A stretch of 56,925 nucleotides of DNA, taken from positions 1-56,925 of the forward strand of contig JAFEFQ010000235.1 in the NCBI GenBank assembly GCA_018240505.1. The letters are read 5' to 3'. A model generated the notes under the pieces. The model saw only the letters and a program-made list of their open reading frames with translations, had not been told where the DNA came from and did no database searches. Shown here piece by piece: positions 18,214 through 27,204 of this stretch. Within the stretch, counting starts at the first letter, position 1; every line of letters starts with the position of its first letter. The position numbers were made by a program, and so were the translations under genes. The DNA comes from Pseudomonadota bacterium. GTDB taxonomy: Bacteria; Pseudomonadota; Gammaproteobacteria; Xanthomonadales; Rhodanobacteraceae.

Positions 18214-20336
18214 GGGCTCCCCGCGACGCTTTCCAGCCAGCGGAAATCGGCCTCGTTGATCGGCCGCTCGAGCTTGCGCATCTCGCCGCGCACCGCTTCG
18301 AGCACGAGCGGCATCGTCACCGGCGTGCCCGCGCCCGCGGCGAGGAATGCCGCGCCGAGCGCGACGTTGAGAATGCTGCCGCCGCTCAGGTTGAAGCGCG
18401 CGAGCCGGGCCAGGTCGAGCGCTTCCGTGTGCACGCCGGACGGGAACACGTCGCGCCAGATCGCCGCGCGTTCGACCGCACCCGGATACGGGAAATTCAC
18501 CACGAAGCGCAGGCGGCGCAGGAATGCGGAATCGATCGCGCTCTTCATGTTCGTGGTCAGGATCGCGAGCCCGCGGAACGATTCGAGCCGCTGCAGCAGA
18601 TAGTCGGTCTGGCGGTTTTCGTGGCGCGCGATTTCCTCGTTGGCCCTGGCTCCGCGCGCGAGAAACAGCGATTCGCATTCGTCGCAGCAGAGGATGCCGC
18701 CGCCGTCCTCGGCCGCGTCGAACAGGCGGCGCAGGTTCTTCTCGGTTTCGCCGATGTACTTGTTGACCACGGTCGAAAGATCGACGCGATACAGGGGCAG
18801 GTCGAGCTCGCTCGCGATGACTTCCGCCGCCATGGTCTTGCCCGTGCCGCTCGCGCCGGCGAACAGCACGCTGACCCCGAGGCCGCGGTTCATGCGCGCG
18901 CGGAATCCCCAGTCGTCGTAGACCACGTCGCGATGCTCGACCTGATCGACAATCTGGCGCAGCGTCGACTTCTCCGCGGCCGGCAGCTTGAGGTCGTCCC
19001 AGCGCGCCTTGACGTCGATGCGCTGCGCGAGCTGGTCGAGGGTCGGTCGCGCGTGCGCGACGCTGAGCCGCCACAGCGCGTCGGCCAGACTTCCGCCGCC
19101 GCTTTTCGCCGCCGCGAGCGCTTCGTCGGCAATGCCGCGGACCGTCGCGACATCGAAGCTGAAATGCGTCGCCGGGCGTTGCGCGTGTTCGGCCGCCTCC
19201 GCACCGAGCGCGTCGCGCCACGCCGCCTTCTGCTCGGCGGGCGTCGGCTTGGCGACGTCGATCGACAGCGTCGCGCGCGCGGCTCCCGGCCACGGTTCGC
19301 GCAGCGCGAGGAAGCACACGCCGTCGAGGCGCGCGAGCAGCCGCTGCGCCTGGCTGCCCTGCGCCGAGATGCGGTCGACCTCGTCCGCATCGACGTAGAG
19401 CGCAAGGCGCAGCAATGCGGTTTCGCGCTGCCACAGGCGCAGAAACGTTTCCTGGTCGGCCAGCGACGCCGGGATGCTTTCGGCGTCGAGACGATACAGA
19501 TCCAATCCCAACTCCGCCGCCGCGTGGGACGCGATCTGCAGCTTGCTCGCGCCATCGCTGCCGAACAGTTGCACGAGCGGGATTCCCGCCGCATCGGCGG
19601 ACCGCAGGCGCGCGCATATTGCCGCGACCAGCTGCTGCTGCGACGGCGGCAGTTCCGCCGCGATCGCGCCGCCCCGACGCAGGAATGGTGCGAGCCGGTC
19701 ATCGAGATAATTCGCGCCCTTGAGATAACTGACGATGCGCTCGTCGGCCTTGAGCGCGCTGCCGATCAGCGGCTGCGCGCCGGGCTGGATGATCTCGACC
19801 AGGCGCCAGTAGCGCAGCGGGCGCTCGGGCGACAACGCGTCCCATGCCGGGTCCTCGAACAGCGTCATCGCCAGCGCGAAGGTCGGAAACGCCCTGGCCG
19901 GCTCGCGCTGCGCGCGCGCACACAGCGCGCCGATGCGCGTATCGAATTCCATCGCCGCGCAGAGCAGCAGCACGTTGCGCTCGAAGTCGCTGAGGCCGAG
20001 GATTTTTTGCAACAGCATCAGTGCCGGCGGATTGTCGTTTTCGGCGACGGGCGCCGCGCCCGGCGCGACGGCATCGCGCGCGGGCTGCTCGCGCGTCTGC
20101 GCATCGGCGAGCAGCGCGCGCACGATCGGCGTGGACGGCGTGGCTCGGGGTTTCGCTCCGAGCAGGCGGCGCAGCCACGACGTTTCGCGCGGCCCCTCGA
20201 CCTGCGCGGGCGCGGGAGCGGCCTTGCTTTCCGCATCGGCGTCGCGCGCCAGCAGTTCGAGCCGCGCGCGCAGGTCGGCCAGCGCGCCCGAAAGAAAGCG
20301 GCCGTTCGCCTCCTGCCATTGCGCGAAGCTGCTCAT
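18210..20336 (-). CDS. AAA+ ATPase of the eCIS (Afp15-like)
   Basis: A 708-residue CDC48-like AAA+ ATPase. The active domain has Walker A GASGTGKT (494-501), Walker B ILCCDE (548-553), the sensor segment AILTTN (591-596) and the RR arginine finger (607-608). A first, degenerate ATPase domain is visible around 255-320, where the Walker A position reads GSDGASKL. Residues 40-105 are a low-complexity Ala/Pro/Arg linker. Afp15-type ATPases are needed to assemble or remodel the sheath/tube particle. The start at 20336 overlaps the cap gene stop by 4 bp. The CC before DE in Walker B is unusual; hydrophobic residues are the norm. Confidence 0.92.
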   Translation of the reverse strand: MSSFAQWQEANGRFLSGALADLRARLELLARDADAESKAAPAPAQVEGPRETSWLRRLLGAKPRATPSTPIVRALLADAQTREQPARDAVAPGAAPVAENDNPPALMLLQKILGLSDFERNVLLLCAAMEFDTRIGALCARAQREPARAFPTFALAMTLFEDPAWDALSPERPLRYWRLVEIIQPGAQPLIGSALKADERIVSYLKGANYLDDRLAPFLRRGGAIAAELPPSQQQLVAAICARLRSADAAGIPLVQLFGSDGASKLQIASHAAAELGLDLYRLDAESIPASLADQETFLRLWQRETALLRLALYVDADEVDRISAQGSQAQRLLARLDGVCFLALREPWPGAARATLSIDVAKPTPAEQKAAWRDALGAEAAEHAQRPATHFSFDVATVRGIADEALAAAKSGGGSLADALWRLSVAHARPTLDQLAQRIDVKARWDDLKLPAAEKSTLRQIVDQVEHRDVVYDDWGFRARMNRGLGVSVLFAGASGTGKTMAAEVIASELDLPLYRVDLSTVVNKYIGETEKNLRRLFDAAEDGGGILCCDECESLFLARGARANEEIARHENRQTDYLLQRLESFRGLAILTTNMKSAIDSAFLRRLRFVVNFPYPGAVERAAIWRDVFPSGVHTEALDLARLARFNLSGGSILNVALGAAFLAAGAGTPVTMPLVLEAVRGEMRKLERPINEADFRWLESVAGSP

Positions 20337-21604
20337 GTGATGCTTACCTGCTGGTTCGGGTCGAACCTCGGCAGCGGCGGCGAGCCGTCGATCAGAACCG
20401 GAATGCTGTCCACGCCGTCGACGCGCAGGCGCACGGTACGTGGCGCGGGCGTTCCGTCCGCATTCTTCGTACCGACGACCTGCGCAAATTTGGCGAGCGA
20501 GGGCGCGTTGCCGGTCGGCGGCGGCTGGTCGACCGAGGCCGGCGCGTACTGGTCGGCGTCGAACAGCAACAGCACGCGCTGGCCCGCGGCGATGCGCGGC
20601 GCGCAGGTCACGTCGAGCTCGAACGCACCGGCCGCGTGCGTCGTCGGGCTCGGCGCGATTTGCGGCGCCAGCGCGAACGCGATTTCGTTGCTGCCGAGCG
20701 GAGGCCGGCCCGCCGGCTGCACGACGACCGCAACCGAGTACCAGCCGGCGACCCAGTTTTTCACGCCGGCCGCATCTTCGGCCAGCGAGGGAAGATGAAC
20801 CTTGATTTCCCCGGGCCGGTCGCCCGCGCTCGGTGTGCGCGCGATCGGGTCCTTGAGCGCGGGATGACGGAACAGCACGCTGGCATTGGCGACGCTCAAC
20901 GCACTGCCGCTGAGCACGATGTCGTCGCCGAGCCGCGCCGCCTGCTGGCCGCGCGGATAGCGCACCGCATCGAGCGCGGGCGCGCGCGCCGCGGTGGCGA
21001 TGGGCCCGCGATCGTCCGCGCCGCGCTTGAGCACGGGCAGCGCCGCCTTCACCGGCAGCGCGCTGTCGATCAGCACGACGGTCACCTCGTAACCGGCCGA
21101 AAGCCGGTAGTTGCTCTGCATCGCCGTCCACAGCTTGGACATTTCGTCCATCGCCAGCGCGACCGGAGTGATGCGCAGGCGTTCGAACTGCGCCTCGAGT
21201 CCGGTGTCGGCGAGAGCGGCGGCGATTTCGGCGCGGCCCAGCAGCGGATGATCGTGCAGCACGCTCATCGCGCCGCCGAGCACGCGATGGCTGACCATTT
21301 CATCGTCGTTCTGGTTGTCGTCGCCGTACGCGGTCAGCATGTAGTGCAGATTGAGCGCGAGCGGCGGATTCGCGCTTTCCCCGGGGCGGACCTGGGTGGG
21401 CACGTCGAGGTTGCGCCACGCGGCGTTGATCTGGGTCTGGTAGAGGAAGATGTTGAGCTGGGCGCCGGTATGGCCCTTGCGCGCGCGGTCCGGCGGCAAG
21501 GTGGTTACGTCCACGCTCGCGCCGTCGATGCGCAACGGAATCTGGTTGCTGAGCAGATGCAGCAAGGTCGCCGTCGTTGCCGCGATGGCCTTCGCATTGC
21601 TCAT
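20333..21604 (-). CDS. Tail cap/terminator protein (DUF4255, Afp16-like)
   Basis: A 423-residue protein with the DUF4255 N-terminal domain: ATTATLLHLLSNQIP, then VDVTTLPPDRARKGHTGAQLNIFLYQTQINAAWRN and LALNLHYMLTAYGDD, with HRVLGGAMSVLHDHPLL. This family (Afp16/PVC16) caps the distal end of the tube and sheath and sets their length together with the tape measure. Residues after about 200 form Ig-like beta domains not found in the short Afp16 (about 290 residues), so this is an extended form. It overlaps the neighbouring genes by 4 bp on both sides. Confidence 0.92.
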   Translation of the reverse strand: MSNAKAIAATTATLLHLLSNQIPLRIDGASVDVTTLPPDRARKGHTGAQLNIFLYQTQINAAWRNLDVPTQVRPGESANPPLALNLHYMLTAYGDDNQNDDEMVSHRVLGGAMSVLHDHPLLGRAEIAAALADTGLEAQFERLRITPVALAMDEMSKLWTAMQSNYRLSAGYEVTVVLIDSALPVKAALPVLKRGADDRGPIATAARAPALDAVRYPRGQQAARLGDDIVLSGSALSVANASVLFRHPALKDPIARTPSAGDRPGEIKVHLPSLAEDAAGVKNWVAGWYSVAVVVQPAGRPPLGSNEIAFALAPQIAPSPTTHAAGAFELDVTCAPRIAAGQRVLLLFDADQYAPASVDQPPPTGNAPSLAKFAQVVGTKNADGTPAPRTVRLRVDGVDSIPVLIDGSPPLPRFDPNQQVSIT

Positions 21605-22395
21605 CGCCGTGGCTCCCCGCGCGCGAGATACCGGTCGAGCCGTGTCGGTGCCTTTTCCCTCGCCGGCGGCGGCGACCGGGATTGCGGCGTCTGCGCGCGG
21701 ATCTCGACGCGACCGATGCTGATGTGCACGTCCGGCGTTGCCGATGCGCGCGTATCCCGCTCGCGCGTGCCTTCCGACTCTGCGCGCAAGGCCGCGGGCA
21801 ACGGCGCGAGACGCAGCGGCTTGGCGATCAGCGCGGCGGCATGGATCGGAACCTTCTTGTCCGCGCGATTGGGCGTCTGCACGTCATCGCCATCGCGCGC
21901 TTCGCGGGCAAGACTCGGGGACATTCGCGACGCAGTCCAGTCGACGGCCGACGTCCGTGGCAACACCGTCGCGTTGTCGCCTGGCTGGGCGGAAATCGGC
22001 GCCGACGCGAGCGGAATGCCGGCTTCGACTGGCGCGGCCGGGTCCGCCGGCCGCAGCGCCACGGCACGTGCCGGCACCAGCGATGCGCGCTCGTCGGCGG
22101 CAACGCGGGCGCGGCGCGGGTTTCGATGCTCCGCCGTACTATCGTCGTCGCGCGATGCAGACCGCGCTTCCCGCGCCGGCTCGTCCGCCGCGTCCGCGTC
22201 GAAATCGGTGCGGCGATGATCGCGCGTCGCGCTCCGTGCTTCCGCCTCTGCTGACCACGCTGCCGGACTGCCTTGCGCGGCAACTGGCTCGAACAGCGAG
22301 GGCAGGCGCGGTTCGATCGACGGCGCAAGGCCCTGCGCACCTGCCACGACGCGGGCAAGAAAATGGGTTGCCGGCACGGGCGCGATGTCGCTCAT
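21601..22395 (-). CDS. Disordered eCIS protein with conserved C-terminal motif
   Basis: A 264-residue protein rich in Ala, Arg, Asp and Pro, probably largely disordered. It starts MSDIAPVPATHFLARVV and has LPSLFEP near residue 31. The only strongly ordered part is VHISIGRVEIRA (223-234), a motif I associate with the otherwise unrelated hypothetical proteins of eCIS operons, followed by LDRYLARG (253-260). The gene overlaps both neighbours by 4 bp (ATGA). The long flexible body could act as a tape-measure or packing scaffold inside the tube, but no direct evidence in the sequence shows this. Confidence 0.72.
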   Translation of the reverse strand: MSDIAPVPATHFLARVVAGAQGLAPSIEPRLPSLFEPVAAQGSPAAWSAEAEARSATRDHRRTDFDADAADEPAREARSASRDDDSTAEHRNPRRARVAADERASLVPARAVALRPADPAAPVEAGIPLASAPISAQPGDNATVLPRTSAVDWTASRMSPSLAREARDGDDVQTPNRADKKVPIHAAALIAKPLRLAPLPAALRAESEGTRERDTRASATPDVHISIGRVEIRAQTPQSRSPPPAREKAPTRLDRYLARGEPRR

Positions 22396-23111
22396 ATGCC
22401 GCTCAACTGCAGATAGATCTGCCGCCGCGTCGGGCCGACCGCGAGCGCGTCGCGCTCGCTCCACGCGTAAGCGCGCGCGAGCGCGTGCACTTCGCGCAAG
22501 ATCCGCCGCGCCCAGGCGTCGAGCTCGCGCCAGAGAAACGCACCGATGTCGAACGCGGCGTTCCACGCATGCGCACAGCCGCTGCATTTCAATTCGATCG
22601 ACGGGTCGGCCTGCGGGTCCGCCGCCGCCAGTGCGCGGGCGACCGTTTCCATCTCGCTGGCAGCGAGCGCGGCGACATCGGCGTCGGCCCCACCGTCCGG
22701 CGCGGAATCGCGGCAGCGCGCCAGCAGCAAACGCTGCGCCTGCCCCGGGTCGCCGGGCAGGCCGATCAAGTCGCCCAGCGCGAGCGGACGGAACGTGAGA
22801 CTGCCGTGGACGACGGCATGGTCCTCGCCGGCCCGTGCGGACGCAGCGAGCAGATCGTTCGCATCCAGACCGGCTTCGAGCTGCGCCGAGCACTGCGGGC
22901 AGGTAGCGATCAGATTCATTCGCGTTCCGAACAGCCGCACGCGCAAGCGCACCAGCAATTCATTCGAGCGACCCAGACGCAGCGCTTTCAACTCGTCGAC
23001 GCTCGCCTGCGGGCAGGTCGCCGCCAGCAGGAGCAGCGCACGCTGCGGCGCGGGCAGATCGAGGCCGCACTCCCAGAGCGCCAGCAGTTCCGACTCGTCG
23101 GGCGTGACCAT
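22392..23111 (-). CDS. eCIS CxxC protein, possible baseplate/hub-assembly factor
   Basis: A 239-residue protein with two Cys pairs, CPQC (71-74) and CSGC (176-179), each followed by an aromatic/charged stretch (SAQLEA; AHAWNAAFDIGAFLWRELD). The two pairs together can form one zinc site. The N-terminal part is helical (LLALWECGLDLPAPQRALLLL). Short zinc-binding proteins resembling the T4 gp26 hub-assembly factor are found in several contractile injection loci; this one fits by position and Cys layout but I cannot prove the homology. Start chosen at 23111 (MVTPDESE), 7 bp after the propeller gene stop; the longer upstream frame is Arg-rich. Confidence 0.7.
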   Translation of the reverse strand: MVTPDESELLALWECGLDLPAPQRALLLLAATCPQASVDELKALRLGRSNELLVRLRVRLFGTRMNLIATCPQCSAQLEAGLDANDLLAASARAGEDHAVVHGSLTFRPLALGDLIGLPGDPGQAQRLLLARCRDSAPDGGADADVAALAASEMETVARALAAADPQADPSIELKCSGCAHAWNAAFDIGAFLWRELDAWARRILREVHALARAYAWSERDALAVGPTRRQIYLQLSGI

Positions 23112-23118
23112 CGCAACC

Positions 23119-24849
23119 TCACGCCCGGGCCTTGCGTGCGCCGCGGCGCTTGGCCGTGGAAGCCTTCTTCGCGCCGCGCCTGGCCGCGGTGCGTTGCGCC
23201 TGCGCGGCGTCCTCGTCCACCGCCGGCGGCACCGCGCCGCTGACGCGCCCGCGATTGGCTTGCACCAGCTTGCCGAGCTTGCGCAACGCAGCGAGACCGC
23301 CAAGTACCTGCTTCCACGCTCGCGCCGCCGCGGCCGCCTGCTTAGGACCCCACGGATCCACCGGAACCGGACCGTTCGGACCGAGCACCCAGAGCGGGCC
23401 GTCGGCAAGACTGCCGATCAGTTTCTGCACGACGGCTTCATCGAGCGGGAACGGGAACTTCCATGCCGCGACAAAAACCGGCATGCCCGCCGAGGCAATG
23501 CCGTTGGCGACCACGCACAGTTCCGACCAACCCAGGTCGACGTCGAACGGCACGGCAAAATTCGTCGCCTGCGCCGTCGATCCGGTCGCGACGCCCATGC
23601 TGCTGTGATCGAAGCTGCGCAGGTAGCGCACGCGCCCGCTGGGCAGGTGGCGCAAACGGATCAGCGGATAGTTGGTCGCCGCCGCCGCATCATCGCCGTA
23701 GGCAACCGCCTGGGAAAGACCGTTGAACTGGCGCCCGTGCAGGCTGTAGGAATGCAGCGGCCGCAGCACGGCCGGGAACGCCGTGATCTGGGGACGCCAG
23801 CTCCACTCCGGATAGCCGTCCGGCGAGTAGGCATAGATCGCCTTGGTTTCCGCGGCATAGAGCACTTGCCCGGTCGGCAGCAGAAGCATGCGCCCCTGGT
23901 AAGGCACCCCGCCCGAATTGGGCGGGTCGGCCACGCGCACCAGTCCCGCGCCATCGAACTCGAAAAAGCAGGTCGGGCCCAGATAGGAATCGCGCTGTCC
24001 ATCGACCGGGCCGACGCTGCACAGGACGTGGCCGTTGGGCAGCAGACACGCCGGAGCGTCCTTCGCTCCGAGCGCCCGGCCGGCGGCATCGTTGGGAAAC
24101 GTCGGTCCCACCGTCCAGGTGCCGGGCTGGTTCGCGATCGGCGGCCGCGTATACAAGGCCGTGGCATTGGTCGCGCCGACGCAGAACACGCGGCCATCCG
24201 GCAGCAACGTGGCGGGTCCGATCTCGATCGACGCGGCTTCGACGAGATCGACCGGCACGCTGCCGGCGCTGACCCATTGATTGGCCGCGGCGACGTATTT
24301 CTCCGCCTGCGGATGATGACTGCATTCGGGTACGAGCACGGTGCCGTCGGGCAGCAGGGTCCAGGTTTCCTCCGAACTCGCGTCATTCTTGGCCGGGCCG
24401 GCGGTCCACGTATTGCTGGTCGCATCGTAGAGCGCGGTGCGCGTATCGTCGAGGTTGCCCAGCAGCAATCTGCCGTCGGGCAACACCGCGCAGGCCGCAT
24501 CGCCGATCCGCGCCCAACCCGGCGGCGCGGAGATCTCGCTCCATTGGTCGAGCACGGGATCGTAGATCTCCGCGGTATTGGTTTCCGAGCCCGCGTTGCT
24601 GTACTCGCCGCCGAGCACAACGACGCGCCCATCCTTCAATACCGCGGAGGCGTAATACAACCGCGTGTGGTGCATCGGCGCCAACGCCGACCAGGTGCCG
24701 TTCAGATAGTCGCCATGTGCATCGGGGCTCAGACGCCACCAATTCACGCCACCGCTTTCCTGGCACATCACCGTGCCGTCCGTGAGCAACAGCATCGTGC
24801 TGGCAATGAATGCCGGTGGAGTCGCCAGTGCCTGCCATGAACCTGCCAT
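23119..24849 (-). CDS. Kelch/galactose-oxidase-like beta-propeller protein
   Basis: A 576-residue protein with at least five kelch-type blades, seen as repeated LLPDGRV/LLLPTGQVLY strands with GG or aromatic turns (for example VVVLGGEYSN, RLLLGNLDD, VLCSVGPVDG). The C-terminal Ig-like module (FDHSSMGVATGSTAQ to LCVVANGIASAGMPVFV) matches the last domain of galactose/glyoxal oxidases. I do not see the full copper-radical ligand set, so it may be binding-only. It has no signal peptide. The last ~25 residues are extremely basic (KKASTAKRRGARKARA). It sits between the tube and CxxC genes, so it may decorate the particle, bind ligands or be cargo. The start has a GGGAG ribosome site. Confidence 0.78.
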   Translation of the reverse strand: MAGSWQALATPPAFIASTMLLLTDGTVMCQESGGVNWWRLSPDAHGDYLNGTWSALAPMHHTRLYYASAVLKDGRVVVLGGEYSNAGSETNTAEIYDPVLDQWSEISAPPGWARIGDAACAVLPDGRLLLGNLDDTRTALYDATSNTWTAGPAKNDASSEETWTLLPDGTVLVPECSHHPQAEKYVAAANQWVSAGSVPVDLVEAASIEIGPATLLPDGRVFCVGATNATALYTRPPIANQPGTWTVGPTFPNDAAGRALGAKDAPACLLPNGHVLCSVGPVDGQRDSYLGPTCFFEFDGAGLVRVADPPNSGGVPYQGRMLLLPTGQVLYAAETKAIYAYSPDGYPEWSWRPQITAFPAVLRPLHSYSLHGRQFNGLSQAVAYGDDAAAATNYPLIRLRHLPSGRVRYLRSFDHSSMGVATGSTAQATNFAVPFDVDLGWSELCVVANGIASAGMPVFVAAWKFPFPLDEAVVQKLIGSLADGPLWVLGPNGPVPVDPWGPKQAAAAARAWKQVLGGLAALRKLGKLVQANRGRVSGAVPPAVDEDAAQAQRTAARRGAKKASTAKRRGARKARA

Positions 24850-24885
24850 GTCGATCTCCCTTCTCGTGGATCGGGTCAAACGGCA

Positions 24886-25416
24886 TCAACCGACCGCCGG
24901 ATCGGTGAACGTCGGTTCGCTCGGTTCCGCCACTTCCACGTCGCGTTGCCAGCCTTCGTTCTCGAGCTTGATGTGCTGGATCGCGATCGCGTTCGCGTTG
25001 GCGTCGAGATCGGGCAGCGCCTGGTACTCGGACACCCAGCATCGGTACACCTTGTAGGCGAGCGCGAGCTGGCCGGCTTCGTTGTAGACCTCGATGATGA
25101 TGTCCTTGCGGAAGTCCTTGAGCGAAACCTCGGCGCCGAGGCCGGCGCCGAAGTCCCAGACCTTGTTCGTCCATTGCTCGAACGCGACGTCATGGGTCAC
25201 GCCGCGCTCCAGCGTGATTGCCTCGTATTCGGTGCGCCCGGGCGATTTGCGGCTCGAACTCGGATCGCCGCCCTCGCGGTGCTTGACCACCTCGGTCGTG
25301 CGCTTGAGGCCGCCGACCTTGCTGACGCCGGCGACGTAACGCCCGTCCCACTTCACCCTGAACTTGAAGTTCTTGTACGGATCGAACCGCTGTGCGTTGA
25401 CGGTGAACTGCGTCAT
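24886..25416 (-). CDS. eCIS inner tube protein (Afp1-like)
   Basis: A 176-residue protein of the phage tail tube family (gp19/Hcp-like; Afp1/Afp5). It shows PYKNFKFRVKWDGRYVAGVSKVGGL, then RKSPGRTEYEAITLERGVTHD and the last strand segments IIIEVYNEAGQLALAYKVYRCWVSEYQA. Length and order fit Afp1. Only one tube gene is present in the window, although Afp carries two (Afp1, Afp5), so the initiator and tube functions may be shared. The start at 25416 has a GGAG ribosome site 8 bp upstream and is 11 bp after the sheath stop. Confidence 0.94.
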   Translation of the reverse strand: MTQFTVNAQRFDPYKNFKFRVKWDGRYVAGVSKVGGLKRTTEVVKHREGGDPSSSRKSPGRTEYEAITLERGVTHDVAFEQWTNKVWDFGAGLGAEVSLKDFRKDIIIEVYNEAGQLALAYKVYRCWVSEYQALPDLDANANAIAIQHIKLENEGWQRDVEVAEPSEPTFTDPAVG

Positions 25417-25427
25417 GACTTGGCTCC

Positions 25428-27179
25428 TCAGGTCTGGATCTGGCCGGCCATCTGCTGCAACTGGATCACGACGAACTCGGCCGGCTTGAGCGGCGCGAAG
25501 CCGACCAGGATGTTGACGATGCCCTTGTCGATGTCGTTCTGCGTCGTCGTGTCCTTGTCGCACTTGACGAAGTACGCATCCTTCGGCGTCGAACCCTGGA
25601 ACGCGCCCTGGCGGAACAGGTCGTGCATGAACGCGCCGACGTTGAGGCGGATGCTCGCCCACAGCGGTTCGTCGTTCGGCTCGAACACCACCCATTGCGT
25701 GCCGCGGTACAGGCTTTCCTCGATGAACAACGCGGTGCGGCGCACCGGCACGTATTTGTATTCATCGGCGAACGCGTCCGCACCCTTGAGCGTGCGCGAG
25801 CCCCAGAGCACGCGGCCATAGACCGGGAAATTGCGCAGGCAGTTGATGCCGAGCGGATTGAGCTGTCCGTTCTCGTCGTTGGTCAGCGGCACGCTCAGCG
25901 ACGAGACGCCGACCAGCGCGGCGTCGATGCCGGCAGGCGCTTTCCACACGCCGCGCTGGGTGTCGGTGCGCGCGAAGATGCCGGCGACTACGCCACCGGC
26001 CGCGAACGTCTGCAGCTGATTGTTGCTCAGTGGATTGGGCATCATCGGCCGCGGGAAAAACAGCGCGGCATTGCGGCTGCGCGTTCCGACCTGATCGGGG
26101 TCGGCGGAAAAGCCGCTGACCGCGGCGCCGGCCGAATTCCAGCCGCTGGGGGCATCGACCAGCAGCATCGCGCGACGCTGCTCGCAATACGCCGCGGCGG
26201 CAGCCACCACGAGTGGATCGACGTCCGATGGCACCGAGCCGACGCTGGAGCTCGGGTTGAACGGCGGAATGCACAGCAAGTTGAACAATTGATCGCGCGC
26301 ATAGAGCTGCTCGAGCGCCTGCAACCCGGTTTTCGCCGACCCGGCAGGCACGAAGTCGGCCGCGGTCAGCTCCAGACCGTCCGACACCGCATTCTTCGGG
26401 TCAGCGAGGAACTTGTTCCGCGCATCGGTGGCATCACTCACTTTTTTTTGATCGTCGGTAATGGTGGCGGCGGCAGCTCCGGCGATCTGGTCCTGCTGCA
26501 ACTTGTTCTTCGCGTCGGACAGCGCCTTCTCCAGCACGCTCAGCGCATCGCTGCCGGCGGTCACCGTCGCGGTGCCATCGACTTTGCCGTCATACCGGGC
26601 CAGCGACGATTGCGCGACCAGCACGTTGTCGACGCGCCGGGCGCTGTCCTTCACGGTGAGATTCAAATAGCGCTCACCCGCTCCGGTTCCGGTGTCGGTG
26701 ACGCTGAGGTTGAACAAATCGCTTGCCTTGGCCGAGGGGCCGAGCAGGCTCTGCGCCACATCGGGACGGGCACCGTCCTGATCGACGCTGATCCGCAGAT
26801 TCGCTCCCCACGCGCCTTCGTCGGCGGCCACGAACTTGAGCGGCCCGACAGCGAAATGCGCAACGCTGTTGGCAGCCGGCACCGGCGGACTCGCCGCCGG
26901 GTTGCCCGGGTCGGCGTGATACAGGCGCACGATCACGGCCTGCTGGCCGCCGTTCGTGAAGAAATCGCGGACCTCGAAACTCATGCCGCTGGTCAACGAC
27001 AAGCCGCCGAACTGACGGTCATAGTCGGAAAAGCTGGTGATGACCGTCGCCTCGTTGACCGGTCCGCGAGGCGCGCGACCGACGAACGCGGCAATCGAAG
27101 TGGCAACCGCGGTGATGGTGTGGACTCCGCTGGGAATCTCTTCGACGTAGACGCCAGGATAAGTGAGCGCAACCGGCAT
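25428..27179 (-). CDS. Contractile sheath protein (phage tail sheath family)
   Basis: A 583-residue sheath protein. The N-terminus (MPVALTYPGVYVEEIPSGVH, then AAFVGRAPRGPVNE) and the C-terminus (RTALFIEESLYRGTQWVVFEPND, then GAFQGSTPKDAYFVKCDKDTTTQNDIDKGIVNILVGFAPLKPAEFVVIQ) are the two halves that form the conserved core and interlocking strands of sheath subunits. Residues about 210-262 contain a helical Lys/Asp/Gln-rich insertion in the middle. At 583 residues it is longer than Afp2 (about 350-450). Only one sheath gene is present. ATG 27179 has the GAGGAG ribosome site; a longer frame to 27392 was rejected. Confidence 0.95.
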   Translation of the reverse strand: MPVALTYPGVYVEEIPSGVHTITAVATSIAAFVGRAPRGPVNEATVITSFSDYDRQFGGLSLTSGMSFEVRDFFTNGGQQAVIVRLYHADPGNPAASPPVPAANSVAHFAVGPLKFVAADEGAWGANLRISVDQDGARPDVAQSLLGPSAKASDLFNLSVTDTGTGAGERYLNLTVKDSARRVDNVLVAQSSLARYDGKVDGTATVTAGSDALSVLEKALSDAKNKLQQDQIAGAAAATITDDQKKVSDATDARNKFLADPKNAVSDGLELTAADFVPAGSAKTGLQALEQLYARDQLFNLLCIPPFNPSSSVGSVPSDVDPLVVAAAAAYCEQRRAMLLVDAPSGWNSAGAAVSGFSADPDQVGTRSRNAALFFPRPMMPNPLSNNQLQTFAAGGVVAGIFARTDTQRGVWKAPAGIDAALVGVSSLSVPLTNDENGQLNPLGINCLRNFPVYGRVLWGSRTLKGADAFADEYKYVPVRRTALFIEESLYRGTQWVVFEPNDEPLWASIRLNVGAFMHDLFRQGAFQGSTPKDAYFVKCDKDTTTQNDIDKGIVNILVGFAPLKPAEFVVIQLQQMAGQIQT

Positions 27180-27204
27180 GAGCATTCTCCTCGTTGCTGT
27201 GGAA

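Noticed and set aside
17958..20798. 946-codon plus-strand open frame
   Set aside because: Antisense to the AAA+ ATPase and cap genes; composition is Arg-rich and no family can be seen.
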